From: Parapedobacter sp035556095
GTDB lineage: Bacteria; Bacteroidota; Bacteroidia; Sphingobacteriales; Sphingobacteriaceae
Assembly: GCF_035556095.1 (NCBI RefSeq)
Contig: NZ_DATMFT010000005.1
Span: 124,001-188,000 of the forward strand
DNA: 64,000 nucleotides
Direction of reading: 5' to 3'
Part shown: positions 16,482 through 25,984 of the stretch, one piece after another
How positions within the stretch are numbered: the first letter of the stretch is position 1
Layout: every line of letters starts with the position of its first letter
Position numbers and translations under genes: made by a program
Notes under the pieces: model-generated
Databases searched by the model: none
Told to the model about the DNA's origin: nothing
What the model saw: the letters and a program-made list of their open reading frames with translations, nothing else

Positions 16482-19400
16482 TTAAGCCACTTCCCGCATA
16501 TCCACAGCAACGACGCGAGAAATGCCCTGTTCAACCATGGTAACCCCATAGATGATATCGGTGCTGGCTATCGTACGCTTATTGTGCGACACGATAATAA
16601 ATTGTGAGTGGTCTGAGAACTTGCGGATAATATGATTGAATTTGTCGATGTTGGTGTCATCCAAAGGGGCATCAACTTCGTCGAAAATACAGAACGGCGC
16701 AGGCTTGAGGAGGTATAAAGCAAATAACAACGCCGTTGACGTCAGCGTTTTTTCACCTCCGGATAGCTGATTGATAGACAGCGGACGCTTCCCTTTGGGG
16801 CGCGCCATGATATCGATATCGGATTCCAACGGGTTCTCAGGATTGGTAAGGATAAGGTCGCACGTGTCTTCCTCGTTGAATAGCGAGCGGAACACCGTGA
16901 TGAAGTTTTCACGCACTCGCGTAAAGGAGGTCATGAATTTCTCACGTGCGGTATCGTCGATTTCCTGGATGGTCTCCAATAACGAATTCTTCGCGTCTAG
17001 CAGATCCTGTTTCTCCTTGATGATGAACGTGTAGCGCTCGTTCATCTCTTGGTATGCTTCCATCGCCATCGGATTGATGCTGCCGAAGTCGTCCAACTGC
17101 CGCCGCAGCTTGTCGGTTTTTTGACGTAATGTGTCCTCGTCATCCTGTTGTGCCATGTCTACATCGACATCGTCTCCCGTAGGCGGTGTGAGGTCATTGA
17201 TGTCGACGGAAAACTCGACAGCCAACCGTTCTTTCAATGCGTTGAGATCGAGTTTCAAGGTTGTTTTCTTATCGCGGAGTTCGTCAAACAGGAAGTCGAC
17301 CTGCTCTTTCTGCCGGCGTAACAGTGTAACCTGTTCCTCCGTTTCATTGATTTTACCACGAGCGGCGTAATAGTCTTCTTCTACCTCCTGTAGACCTTTT
17401 TCATAGGCTTCCTTCTGGGCATACATCGCTACGAGGTCCTCATCCGAATTATCGACATGCTGTAGCGTGTCTTTGATAGCAGCCTGTACCTGTTTGTATT
17501 CCGCTTCATTTTTGGTAATCCGGCTTTCGTAGGTGTCCTGTAGGCTTTCTCGGTATTCCAGGTCTTTCGTGATGCCTGCTACGGCATTTTGCTGCTGGTG
17601 GAAACGGATGTTCTCTTGGTTGAATGCCGACGATTTATCGGTCAGCAGGTCAGCAAGTTCCTGGTAGGCAATCTGCATTTCTTGCAGTGCCACACCGCTA
17701 TTTACTTTCGCTGCACTCAGCGCCTCGAGCCGTGGCTCCGCCGTGCGGAGGTCGGCCGCAATGCCCGCCATCTTCTGCTCGATATCCTGTTTGCGGTTCC
17801 GGCTGTTGGTAATAAAAGCTTCGTATTGCTCTTGCTTGGTTTTTACCGATACCAGTTCGCCATTCAATCGGTTGAGCTGGCGGCCCAACTCCTCGATATC
17901 GGCTTTCTTGGAACTACTCCTTAATATAGCTAGCCGCTGGGTAGCTTCATCCAGCGCCGCCTGTTGCTTGGTAATTTGCTGGCCCAGCGATTTGATGTCT
18001 TTGGCCAAGTTCTCTAGGTTTTTTGCACGGCCAATGCGTTTGCCTTCGAATAGGCCTACGGAACCGCCCGACATGCCTAAGCGGTTTTTGCTAAATTTGC
18101 CACTTTTATGCAGCACAACCACCCGGTCACCAGGTAGCTCACTATCCAACGCCCGCTCATCTTCGGTATTGAGCACGTATACATTGTGCAGTAATATACG
18201 GCAAAGGGGCAGGTATCGTTCCTCCACGCTGATGATATCCAATGCGGGGATAAGTTGCTGCTCATCTGCCCGCGTTGCCAACGCGACATCGTCGACCCGT
18301 TCAATGGCATCGAGTACGAAGAAATTGGCCCTGCCGCGTGCCGCATCGCTAAGTAACCGGATGGCTTGGACCGCTTCATCGGGCCGTTGTACCACATAGT
18401 GGTTCATATAGGGCTCCAGGTAATTCTCAATGGCAACACGATATTCCTCTTGGCAGAAGAGGATATCTGAAAACAGTGGGTACTGGCTTTTCCAGCCTGC
18501 ATTTTTACGTAAGAAACGTATCGACTCGGGGAAACCCTCCAAGTTATCTACCAACGATTTCGTGAGGTTGTATTCATTCTGTTTGGCGTCAAGCTGTCTG
18601 TTGTCACGCATCAGCTCCTCATTGAGCAACTGGATAGCGGCTTCCGTGCCGTCCACTTGTTCCTGAAGAACCTTTTCAGCCTCGGTTGCAGCGTCGTAGG
18701 CCTGTTGTACCGCTTCCGTCTGTCCTTCAAGGTCGGCAACTAACGTATTGAACTGGTCAAGTTCAGCGGCTTTGGACTCCACATCGCTTACATTGCGCAA
18801 ACTTTCCTGTTCAAGCGCATCGTGTTGGATACGCAGTACGGCAATTTCTTTTTCCAACTTATAGATTTCGTTCTGCTCGTCGCTATGCTGCCTTGTTGCG
18901 CCATCGAGCTTTTGTTTGGCCGCATGTTGTTGTCCACGCAATTCATCTACGTCGGCCCGATGCTGTTCCAGTGTGGCTGTTACGACATCGAGCTTATGTT
19001 GCGCTTCCAGGTGTTCCTCGTTGAGGCGCTTGATGTTGTACAACACGTGGTTAAGCTGTTGCCGGTCTTGCGTAAGCTCGCCATTGATGCGTGTTTCCTT
19101 ATCCTGCAGGTTCCGGAGCTGCTCATTTTTGACCTTTTTATCGCTTTCGTATGCCCTTATCTTACCTACGTATTCGTTGGTGGCGCGCTGCTGAGCAGCC
19201 AGGTTCTTCTCTTTAACCAGGCTCTCTTGTTTAAGCTGCTGGACGAGTGCTTCCAATTTAGCAATTTCGGTGCTGATGCGCGTCTGCTCGGTACGGTGGT
19301 TGAGTTCTTGGGCGTCAAGCGTAGTCAGCGACGCATTGAAATGGCTAATGCGGTAGGTGGCCAGTGCGATACTGAGCGTTTTGTATTGTTCCTTCAACCG

Positions 19401-20048
19401 GTAATATCGTTCGGCTTTCTTGGCTTGGTTCTCCAGCGTCTTGAGGTTTTTTTCAATTTCAAACAGCAGGTCGTCCACCCGCTCCAGGTCGTTCTCGGTA
19501 TCCCTTAGCTTATTTAGTGTTTGTTTTTTGCGTACTTTATACTTAGAAATACCTGATGCTTCCTCAAAAAGCAACCGGCGTGAGTTTTCCTTATTGTTGA
19601 TGATTTCGTCAATCATCTTTAATTCGATGATCGAATAGGTGTCGGCTCCAATGCCCGTGTCTAGGAATAGATCAGTAATATCCTTTAGACGGCACTTCAC
19701 GTCGTTGAGTCGGTATTCACTTTCGCCGCTGCGGTAAAGTTTCCGGGTGATGGTCACTTGGGAGAACTCAGTGGGTAGGATGTTCTTCGTGTTGTCGAAC
19801 GAAAGCGATACTTCGGCCAGATTGGCTGCTTTCCGGCTTTTCGTTCCGTTGAAGATGATATTCTCCATTTTCTCCGAGCGTAATACACGTGTGCTTTGCT
19901 CGCCCAATACCCATCGGATAGCGTCTACTACGTTGGATTTTCCGCAACCATTTGGCCCAACGATAGCGGTAACACCTTCATTGAAATGAATGGTGATCTT
20001 GTCGCCAAAACTTTTAAAACCCTTTATTTCGAGTTTAGTGAGTTGCAT
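16482..20048 (-). CDS. smc: Chromosome segregation protein SMC
   Basis: A 1188-residue condensin ATPase. The N-terminal Walker A is GPNGCGKSN at residues 31-39. Two long coiled-coil arms are separated by a hinge of about 510-640 residues in (YPLFSDILFCQEEYRVAIE region). The C-terminal head carries the ABC signature LSGGEKTLTS and Walker B FCIFDEVDAPLDD. Length is normal for bacterial SMC. It organises and compacts the chromosome together with ScpA and ScpB, which are not in this window. ATG 20048 begins MQLTKLEIKGFKSFGDK, the conserved start. Confidence 0.97.
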   Translation of the reverse strand: MQLTKLEIKGFKSFGDKITIHFNEGVTAIVGPNGCGKSNVVDAIRWVLGEQSTRVLRSEKMENIIFNGTKSRKAANLAEVSLSFDNTKNILPTEFSQVTITRKLYRSGESEYRLNDVKCRLKDITDLFLDTGIGADTYSIIELKMIDEIINNKENSRRLLFEEASGISKYKVRKKQTLNKLRDTENDLERVDDLLFEIEKNLKTLENQAKKAERYYRLKEQYKTLSIALATYRISHFNASLTTLDAQELNHRTEQTRISTEIAKLEALVQQLKQESLVKEKNLAAQQRATNEYVGKIRAYESDKKVKNEQLRNLQDKETRINGELTQDRQQLNHVLYNIKRLNEEHLEAQHKLDVVTATLEQHRADVDELRGQQHAAKQKLDGATRQHSDEQNEIYKLEKEIAVLRIQHDALEQESLRNVSDVESKAAELDQFNTLVADLEGQTEAVQQAYDAATEAEKVLQEQVDGTEAAIQLLNEELMRDNRQLDAKQNEYNLTKSLVDNLEGFPESIRFLRKNAGWKSQYPLFSDILFCQEEYRVAIENYLEPYMNHYVVQRPDEAVQAIRLLSDAARGRANFFVLDAIERVDDVALATRADEQQLIPALDIISVEERYLPLCRILLHNVYVLNTEDERALDSELPGDRVVVLHKSGKFSKNRLGMSGGSVGLFEGKRIGRAKNLENLAKDIKSLGQQITKQQAALDEATQRLAILRSSSKKADIEELGRQLNRLNGELVSVKTKQEQYEAFITNSRNRKQDIEQKMAGIAADLRTAEPRLEALSAAKVNSGVALQEMQIAYQELADLLTDKSSAFNQENIRFHQQQNAVAGITKDLEYRESLQDTYESRITKNEAEYKQVQAAIKDTLQHVDNSDEDLVAMYAQKEAYEKGLQEVEEDYYAARGKINETEEQVTLLRRQKEQVDFLFDELRDKKTTLKLDLNALKERLAVEFSVDINDLTPPTGDDVDVDMAQQDDEDTLRQKTDKLRRQLDDFGSINPMAMEAYQEMNERYTFIIKEKQDLLDAKNSLLETIQEIDDTAREKFMTSFTRVRENFITVFRSLFNEEDTCDLILTNPENPLESDIDIMARPKGKRPLSINQLSGGEKTLTSTALLFALYLLKPAPFCIFDEVDAPLDDTNIDKFNHIIRKFSDHSQFIIVSHNKRTIASTDIIYGVTMVEQGISRVVAVDMREVA

Positions 20049-20274
20049 CTACGCCAACGGTTCCTTTTGTTCTTCCTGTGCGAATTTAAGAAATTGGTTT
20101 GATTTTTTTGCCTAACGATAGCCAACTCCGAGCACCTCATTCAGATCGTCGTAATTTTACGTATACACGACGCGGAAATCGGGTGCATTTCGGTGCAGGC
20201 AGGAAGGTACAGGATACTTCCGCGGGATATTTTGCGTTCTTTAGTAGGCGATAGATGTATTTATAAACCACTCG

Positions 20275-22818
20275 ATGATTAAACAGATTTTACCGGTGGA
20301 ACAGCGGCCGGCCCATTTTCTATCTTTAATAATCGCACCGCGACGGTTGCCGACAACGGTCTGTGTTGTTCTTGTACAGCTTCTGGCCTTTGCCGCATAT
20401 GCACAGCCAGAGGCGCCTGTGAGCGAACCTGCGGACATATGGTGGGGCTGGGAATTTGTAGGACGGATGCATCCCATGCTGGTACATTTTCCGGTATCGC
20501 TTTTACTGATTGCTGCTGTGATGGAGTTGTTAACCTTCCGTCGCTTCCAGTCGCAACTGCGCACCGGTATCAATTGGCTCGTTTTCATCGGGAGTTCAAG
20601 TGCTGTCATCGCTGCGTTATGTGGCTGGTTGCTTGCTTGGACCGGCGAATATGGGGGCGACACATTCTATGCCCATCAATGGTCCGGGACGGCCACTGCG
20701 GTGCTTGGTGCGTTGGCCGGATTACTACTTTGGGCGGTGGTTCGTAAAAAGCGACTAGCCTTTATTAAGGCATACCAAATTACCTTGCTTCTTTCATCCG
20801 TGGGTGTATTCCTTGCCGGCCACTATGGTGGGTCCCTTACCCACGGTCAAGACTACCTGCTGGGTGTTACACCCTGGGGGGGTGAAGACGAACGGATGGC
20901 GGCAGCCTTGGGGGGCGCGCCAACTACTGTAGCATGGCAATCGTTCGCGCAGCTCGACACCTTGGACGAACAGCAAGAAGCCCAGTTGAACATGGCCGTC
21001 CGCACGGTGCTGGCCCATCGCTGTTTCCAATGCCATAGTAGTGATAAAACGGAAGGGAAATTACGTCTCGACCAACGGGAGTTTGTATTTCAAGGTGGCG
21101 AATCAGGGCCCTCCATTCTGCCAGGAGATGTAGACAACAGTGAACTCGTTCGACGCATTACGCTGCCGGCGGGGCATAAGGAGGCCATGCCTGGAAAAGG
21201 CAAGCCGCTGGATGATAACGAAGTAAATCTGATCAAGGTTTGGGTAGCGAAGGGCGCACCATGGCCAGAGCATGTTAAAGGGATTTTCCCCGTTGCGCCG
21301 CTGGAACCTCGGCGCCCCGAATTACCGAAATTAACGAAAGGGTTGGAAAATCCCATTGACCGATGGGTCAATGATTATTTCGAAGGCAATCAACTGACAT
21401 GGCCCGATCTGGTAGATGACCGGATATTTCTCCGACGCATTTACGTTGATTTGATTGGTTTGCTACCTACACCGCAGCAACTACGCGATTTCGAAGAAGA
21501 CACGCGGCCCGATAAACGGGCACAGGTCGCTGCTGAATTATTAGGCCGCAACGATGACTATGCGATGCATTGGACCACTTTTTGGAATGATTTGCTTCGC
21601 AACGATTATACGGGGCCAGGCTATATCACCAACGGCCGCTTCAATATTTCCGACTGGTTATACCGGGCGCTCGTGGACAACAAGCCTTACGACCAGTTCG
21701 TGAAGGAGCTGCTGAATCCCGATGAATCGTCAAAAGGCTTTATCAAAGGTATCGCGTGGCGGGGGGCTGTTAACAGTAGCCAAACTACCGCAATGCAGGC
21801 CGCCCAGAACGTGTCACAGGCGCTGCTGGGTGTGAATTTGAAATGTGCCTCTTGCCATGATAGCTTTGTGAGCGACTGGAAACTTGATGACGCGTATGCC
21901 TTTGCTAACATCTTCTCCGAAAATCAGCTCGAAATAGCTCGTTGCGATATCCCCACCGGACAAATGGCCGATACGAGGCTACTTTGGCCCGAACTGGGAA
22001 GCATTACAAAAAACGGATCGGTCGAAGAGAAGTCGCGCGAACTTGCGCAGTTGCTTACACAGCCGGAAAATGGACGCCTCTATCGCACGTTGGTAAACCG
22101 GATATGGGCGCAGCTGATGGGACGCGGCATCGTGGCACCCACCGACGAAATGGACAATGAGCCCTGGAGCAGAGATCTCCTGGATTGGCTGGCGGTAAAT
22201 TTTGTGGATAACGCATATGATGTGAAGCATTTGCTTTATCTGATCACCACGTCAAAGACCTACCAGCTTCCGTCGGTAGCCATTGCCGATCCGGCGACGA
22301 TCAACAAAGCTGATTTTGTGTTTACGGGAGTGTTGAAAAGAAAGCTTACCGCCGAGCAATATGCCGATGCCATCAGCATGATCGTCCATCCGTTGTATCC
22401 CACGACATCCCTGAAGTATAATCCCGAAGGCGATGAAGCATCGTACAAGGAATCCCACCCGTTTGTACGTGCGGCATTGGTGCAAAACGACCCGTTTCTG
22501 ACCGCACTTGGCCGCCCTAGCCGCGAGAATATCATTAGCGTGCGCGATGGGCAGGCTACACTGCTGCAGGCGATGGAATTGACCAATGGCGCCCTATTGA
22601 ATGAGACGCTGATAGCAGGTGCGCAGGAGTGGATGGCAACCCACCGGGACGAGGACGGACTTATCACCGCAGTGTTCACGCAAAGCCTTGGGCGCCTGCC
22701 ATCGGAGGATGAACGGCACGTATCGCGTGAAATCCTGGGCGAGCAGATGGATACGACCAGTGTGCAAGACTTGTTATGGTCAGTGGTGTTGTTACCTGAA
22801 TTTCAATTTATCGAATAA
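20275..22818 (+). CDS. Planctomycete-type cytochrome c protein (DUF2231-PSCyt1-DUF1549-DUF1553)
   Basis: An 847-residue multidomain protein. The N-terminal part has several membrane helices (DUF2231-like, about 28-185, with HPMLVHFPVSLL). Next is a PSCyt1 haem-c domain with CFQCH at 250-254, then DUF1549 and DUF1553 regions. A second CxxCH (CASCH) lies in the DUF1549 part. Covalent haem binding implies a periplasmic location for these domains. Such proteins are usually encoded with a DUF1501 protein, as here, where the next ATG is seven bases downstream. Their substrate is unknown; links to carbohydrate or sulfated-glycan breakdown have been proposed from context. Confidence 0.88.
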   Translation: MIKQILPVEQRPAHFLSLIIAPRRLPTTVCVVLVQLLAFAAYAQPEAPVSEPADIWWGWEFVGRMHPMLVHFPVSLLLIAAVMELLTFRRFQSQLRTGINWLVFIGSSSAVIAALCGWLLAWTGEYGGDTFYAHQWSGTATAVLGALAGLLLWAVVRKKRLAFIKAYQITLLLSSVGVFLAGHYGGSLTHGQDYLLGVTPWGGEDERMAAALGGAPTTVAWQSFAQLDTLDEQQEAQLNMAVRTVLAHRCFQCHSSDKTEGKLRLDQREFVFQGGESGPSILPGDVDNSELVRRITLPAGHKEAMPGKGKPLDDNEVNLIKVWVAKGAPWPEHVKGIFPVAPLEPRRPELPKLTKGLENPIDRWVNDYFEGNQLTWPDLVDDRIFLRRIYVDLIGLLPTPQQLRDFEEDTRPDKRAQVAAELLGRNDDYAMHWTTFWNDLLRNDYTGPGYITNGRFNISDWLYRALVDNKPYDQFVKELLNPDESSKGFIKGIAWRGAVNSSQTTAMQAAQNVSQALLGVNLKCASCHDSFVSDWKLDDAYAFANIFSENQLEIARCDIPTGQMADTRLLWPELGSITKNGSVEEKSRELAQLLTQPENGRLYRTLVNRIWAQLMGRGIVAPTDEMDNEPWSRDLLDWLAVNFVDNAYDVKHLLYLITTSKTYQLPSVAIADPATINKADFVFTGVLKRKLTAEQYADAISMIVHPLYPTTSLKYNPEGDEASYKESHPFVRAALVQNDPFLTALGRPSRENIISVRDGQATLLQAMELTNGALLNETLIAGAQEWMATHRDEDGLITAVFTQSLGRLPSEDERHVSREILGEQMDTTSVQDLLWSVVLLPEFQFIE

Positions 22819-22825
22819 TATAGTT

Positions 22826-24244
22826 ATGAACCGATATTACAACAGGCGAAATTTCTTGAAAACGGCGACTGCCGGTACCTTGGGTGCATTGGCTGCCGGT
22901 GCGCCGCTCGCGGGATTCTTGAATTCGTGCTCCGGAAAGCAGGCGAGTGCAGACGCAGTCATCTTGCTATGGATGGCCGGCGGCATGGCCCACACAGACA
23001 CGTTCGACCCCAAGGCCTATACACCGTTTGAGAAAGGTTTAGATTCCAACCGGGTATTGAGCACTTTTCCGTCCATTCCAACGGCATTGGATGGCATCTC
23101 TTTTTCGGAGGGTCTGGAATCTATGGCCTCGCTGATGGATAGGGGTACACTTATCCGTTCTTATGTGGCCGGCGACCTTGGGCATATCCTGCATTCGCGG
23201 CACCAGTACCACTGGCATACCTGCTATGAGCCCCCACAAACGGTGTCTGCCCCACATATCGGTGCGTGGATAGCGCAGGAGCTTGGCCCTAAAAACCCAG
23301 TAGTCCCGCCGTTCATTAATATCGGTCAACGGATGACGGTGGGAGAGGCCGAAGAACTCAAGGCTTTCCATACGGCCGGTTTCCTTGGCAGTGAATACGG
23401 GCCTTTCATGATTCCTGACCCTTCCGCTGGCCTCGATGCCGTAAAGCCACCCGCAGGGATGTCATTTAGCCGGTTTGAACGGCGCAACCAACTGTATACC
23501 GAACTGCTCGACCAAAACGCAATTGGCGACCTAGGGAGTGACTATCAAAAAGAATCATTCAAAAGATCGATGGAACAGGCGTATATGCTGCTCAAATCGC
23601 CCGAGGCCAAGGCATTCGATTTGCGGGAGGAACCGGAGGAACAGTACGCTGTATACAACACCGGCAAATTCGGATTGGGATGTTTGATGGCCCGCAGGCT
23701 TATTGAACAAGGTGCGCGATTTATCAGTGTAACTAGCGAATATGAGCCATTTATGGGGTGGGACACCCACGAAAATGGCCATGTACGCGTAGGGGATATG
23801 AAGAAGCTCATCGATGCACCCGTAGCCCAGCTTATCAAAGATCTGGATCGTACTGGACATCTTGACCGTACACTGGTTATCGTCGCCAGCGAATTCAGCC
23901 GCGACATGGTCATGGAAGGACGCCCTGGCGCCGAAGTGTTACACCAGGTAGACCAACCCGATGTGATCAATGACATCCGCAATTATGGCATGCACCGTCA
24001 TTTTACCGATGGATGCTCCATATTGATGTTTGGTGGAGGAATTAAAAAAGGATCGGTATTTGGAAAAACGGCGGATGAAAGGCCTTGCAAGACCATCGAG
24101 AACCCCATCCGGATTGAACAGATCCACCAGTCGGTTTATCATGCGTTGGGTATCGACCAACAAAAGCACGCGATGGTGGAGGGTCGGCCGTTTTATACTA
24201 CCCCCGATGGTGTGCACCTGCCGGAGATGGCATTGTTTACTTAA
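22826..24244 (+). CDS. DUF1501 protein (sulfatase-like fold), Tat-exported
   Basis: A 472-residue protein with a twin-arginine signal (RRNFLKTATAGTLGAL, then a lipobox-like LNSC at about 31-34). The DUF1501 fold is related to alkaline phosphatase/sulfatase. Visible family segments include LLWMAGGMAHTDTFDPK near the start of the domain, WDTHENGH in the middle and MFGGGIKKG near the end. I use ATG 22826; the open frame extends further upstream without similarity. It is the second gene of an operon with the cytochrome gene and ends before a terminator hairpin. Confidence 0.9.
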   Translation: MNRYYNRRNFLKTATAGTLGALAAGAPLAGFLNSCSGKQASADAVILLWMAGGMAHTDTFDPKAYTPFEKGLDSNRVLSTFPSIPTALDGISFSEGLESMASLMDRGTLIRSYVAGDLGHILHSRHQYHWHTCYEPPQTVSAPHIGAWIAQELGPKNPVVPPFINIGQRMTVGEAEELKAFHTAGFLGSEYGPFMIPDPSAGLDAVKPPAGMSFSRFERRNQLYTELLDQNAIGDLGSDYQKESFKRSMEQAYMLLKSPEAKAFDLREEPEEQYAVYNTGKFGLGCLMARRLIEQGARFISVTSEYEPFMGWDTHENGHVRVGDMKKLIDAPVAQLIKDLDRTGHLDRTLVIVASEFSRDMVMEGRPGAEVLHQVDQPDVINDIRNYGMHRHFTDGCSILMFGGGIKKGSVFGKTADERPCKTIENPIRIEQIHQSVYHALGIDQQKHAMVEGRPFYTTPDGVHLPEMALFT

Positions 24245-24357
24245 CAGAAACCGGGAAAAAAATAATACATCTAATACAATACATTGCAATACATGTACGT
24301 TATTAGATTAAAGTAAGATTGTCTTTTCATAATTTAGGTTTATAATTGGTTAGTTTT

Positions 24358-24390
24358 AAAGCCCCGTTCCGCCAGGATTAGGGGCTTTTC
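24358..24390 (+). terminator. Rho-independent terminator after DUF1501
   Basis: AAAGCCCC (24358-24365) pairs with GGGGCTTT (24381-24388), followed by a T-rich run. It closes the cytochrome/DUF1501 operon. Confidence 0.8.
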
Positions 24391-24459
24391 TTTATTACGT
24401 TTTTTTTGTGTACCCCGTTTAGGCATAAGGATTGCTGCAGACTTAAAAACACTAAGTGG

Positions 24460-25317
24460 ATGAAGACCATTAACTTTGCTGTCGTATCGTTGTTTATCGC
24501 GGCTCTATATGTGTGGGGTTGTACAAAAGATACTGCGCCGGAGGTGTATCCGGTAGCAGAAGACGTAATCTTGAAAGACGTGGCCTACGGGGATCACGAG
24601 CAACAGCGGATGGATGTTTATCTTCCTGCAGGTAGATCGCAAGTGGCAACGAAGATTGTCGTTTTTATCCATGGCGGCGGTTGGATGGCTGGCGATAAAG
24701 ATGACCTTCAGTTTACGGATGAAAATTTACAGACGCTGAAAGCGCATTTTCCCGACTTTGCGTTGGTGAATCTGAATTATCGGCTCGTGAATGGCGACGA
24801 AAACCGATATCCAGCGGCGGAGAATGACGTGAAGCAAGCGATGAATTACCTGTATCGCCGATTGGAACCGTACCAATTGTCGTCAGACACGTACCTGGCT
24901 GGGGGTAGTGCCGGGGCACACCTCGCTGCGCTTCATACCCTGAAGCACAACAGTAACGGCAATATCAAGGGCTGTATAGCGATTGCCGGCGTTTACAATA
25001 TGCAATCGCTTTATGAGTACGGAAATACGGAAGCCAAATTGATTGTCGCTGCATTTATGGGCGGTACCCCAGCCAATCAAACCGATCGATACGAGCAGGC
25101 GTCACCGGTAACCTTCGTCACCCCATCCAGTCCGAAATTTCTCTTATTGCACGGCACGGAAGACACCTTGGTGCCGGTATCACAAGTTTACGAATTACGG
25201 GATGTACTTAGCGAAAACGATGTTGAACACACCGTATTTACCTATTCCGGGGGACATGGCATCCCTCCAGAACACTTGGTTGCAGCTTTTGAACACATCG
25301 ATGCTTTCTTGCAATAG
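24460..25317 (+). CDS. Alpha/beta-hydrolase lipoprotein (esterase)
   Basis: A 285-residue lipoprotein. The signal peptide ends in a lipobox (YVWGC, cysteine at about 21). The mature enzyme has the oxyanion motif HGGGW, the nucleophile elbow GGSAGA, the acid in HGTEDTLVP and the histidine in SGGHGIPP, so the catalytic triad is complete. This is the BD-FAE/lipase-esterase group; activity on short-chain or acetylated sugar esters is likely but the substrate is unproven. I use ATG 24460 because it directly precedes the signal peptide; the open frame begins 54 bases earlier. Confidence 0.88.
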   Translation: MKTINFAVVSLFIAALYVWGCTKDTAPEVYPVAEDVILKDVAYGDHEQQRMDVYLPAGRSQVATKIVVFIHGGGWMAGDKDDLQFTDENLQTLKAHFPDFALVNLNYRLVNGDENRYPAAENDVKQAMNYLYRRLEPYQLSSDTYLAGGSAGAHLAALHTLKHNSNGNIKGCIAIAGVYNMQSLYEYGNTEAKLIVAAFMGGTPANQTDRYEQASPVTFVTPSSPKFLLLHGTEDTLVPVSQVYELRDVLSENDVEHTVFTYSGGHGIPPEHLVAAFEHIDAFLQ

Positions 25318-25338
25318 TCCCGCACCGATGCGCACGGA

Positions 25339-25902
25339 TTACGTCAGTTTATTAAACCAATCGATGTACGCATTAACCGCTTGGCGGAGGAACGCTTTTG
25401 TTTCTTCGCTTTTCAGATTATCGTCCTCATCGAATGCATCTTTCATATCCGGGAGATAAACCTCCGGCTGCTGCATAGCGGGTACGTTGAGAAACACCAG
25501 GCATTGCCGGAGGTGGTGGTTTGCTCCGAATGCGGAAAGGTTCCCCGGCGAATTGCTGAATATAGCGGCGGGCTTCCCATCCCACGTATTTTTACCATAC
25601 GGCCGTGACCCGACGTCCAATGCATTTTTCAGCGCGCCCGGTATGGAACGGTTATATTCAGGGGTGACGAAAATCACGCCATCGACAGCCCTAATCGCAT
25701 TACGGAATACGGTATACGATTCCGGCGCGCGGTCTTCGTCATCGAAATCTTGGTTATAAATCGGTAAGTCATCAATCGGTATGGTCTTGAACGCAAATCC
25801 GGAGGGGGCCATGGCAGTAATGGATTTGGCGAGTTTCTTCGAAAATGACGCTTTGCGTAGGCTACCTACGATAATTCCTATGGTGTTGCTCATCGGGTTC
25901 AT
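25339..25902 (-). CDS. NADPH-dependent FMN reductase
   Basis: A 187-residue flavodoxin-like oxidoreductase. The FMN phosphate loop is GSLRKASFSKKLA near residue 13, and the second conserved segment is FVTPEYNRSIPGALKNALD. This is the YieF/ChrR group, which reduces FMN, quinones or chromate in the cytosol. The likely start is MSNTIGI (ATG 25893); a further ATG at 25902 adds three residues. It is divergent from the ku gene, with a palindrome between them. Confidence 0.9.
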   Translation of the reverse strand: MNPMSNTIGIIVGSLRKASFSKKLAKSITAMAPSGFAFKTIPIDDLPIYNQDFDDEDRAPESYTVFRNAIRAVDGVIFVTPEYNRSIPGALKNALDVGSRPYGKNTWDGKPAAIFSNSPGNLSAFGANHHLRQCLVFLNVPAMQQPEVYLPDMKDAFDEDDNLKSEETKAFLRQAVNAYIDWFNKLT

Positions 25903-25940
25903 ATTTTCTTGTCAAACAATTATGGTTTCCTCAGTTAGCG

Positions 25941-25963
25941 AACAATCGGCACCGCCGATTGTT
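25941..25963. promoter_or_regulatory. Palindrome upstream of ku-ligD
   Basis: AACAATCGGC (25941-25950) and GCCGATTGTT (25954-25963) form a perfect 10-bp inverted repeat around ACC. The element abuts a near -7 element TACCCTTG (25964-25971) and lies 21 bases before the ku start codon. This is a good position for an operator. Confidence 0.65.
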
Positions 25964-25984
25964 TACCCTTGTAAAATCAAAGCT

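Noticed and set aside
17743..19508. Several long + strand frames opposite smc, up to 228 codons
   Set aside because: They are antisense shadows of a long conserved gene and lack any domain.
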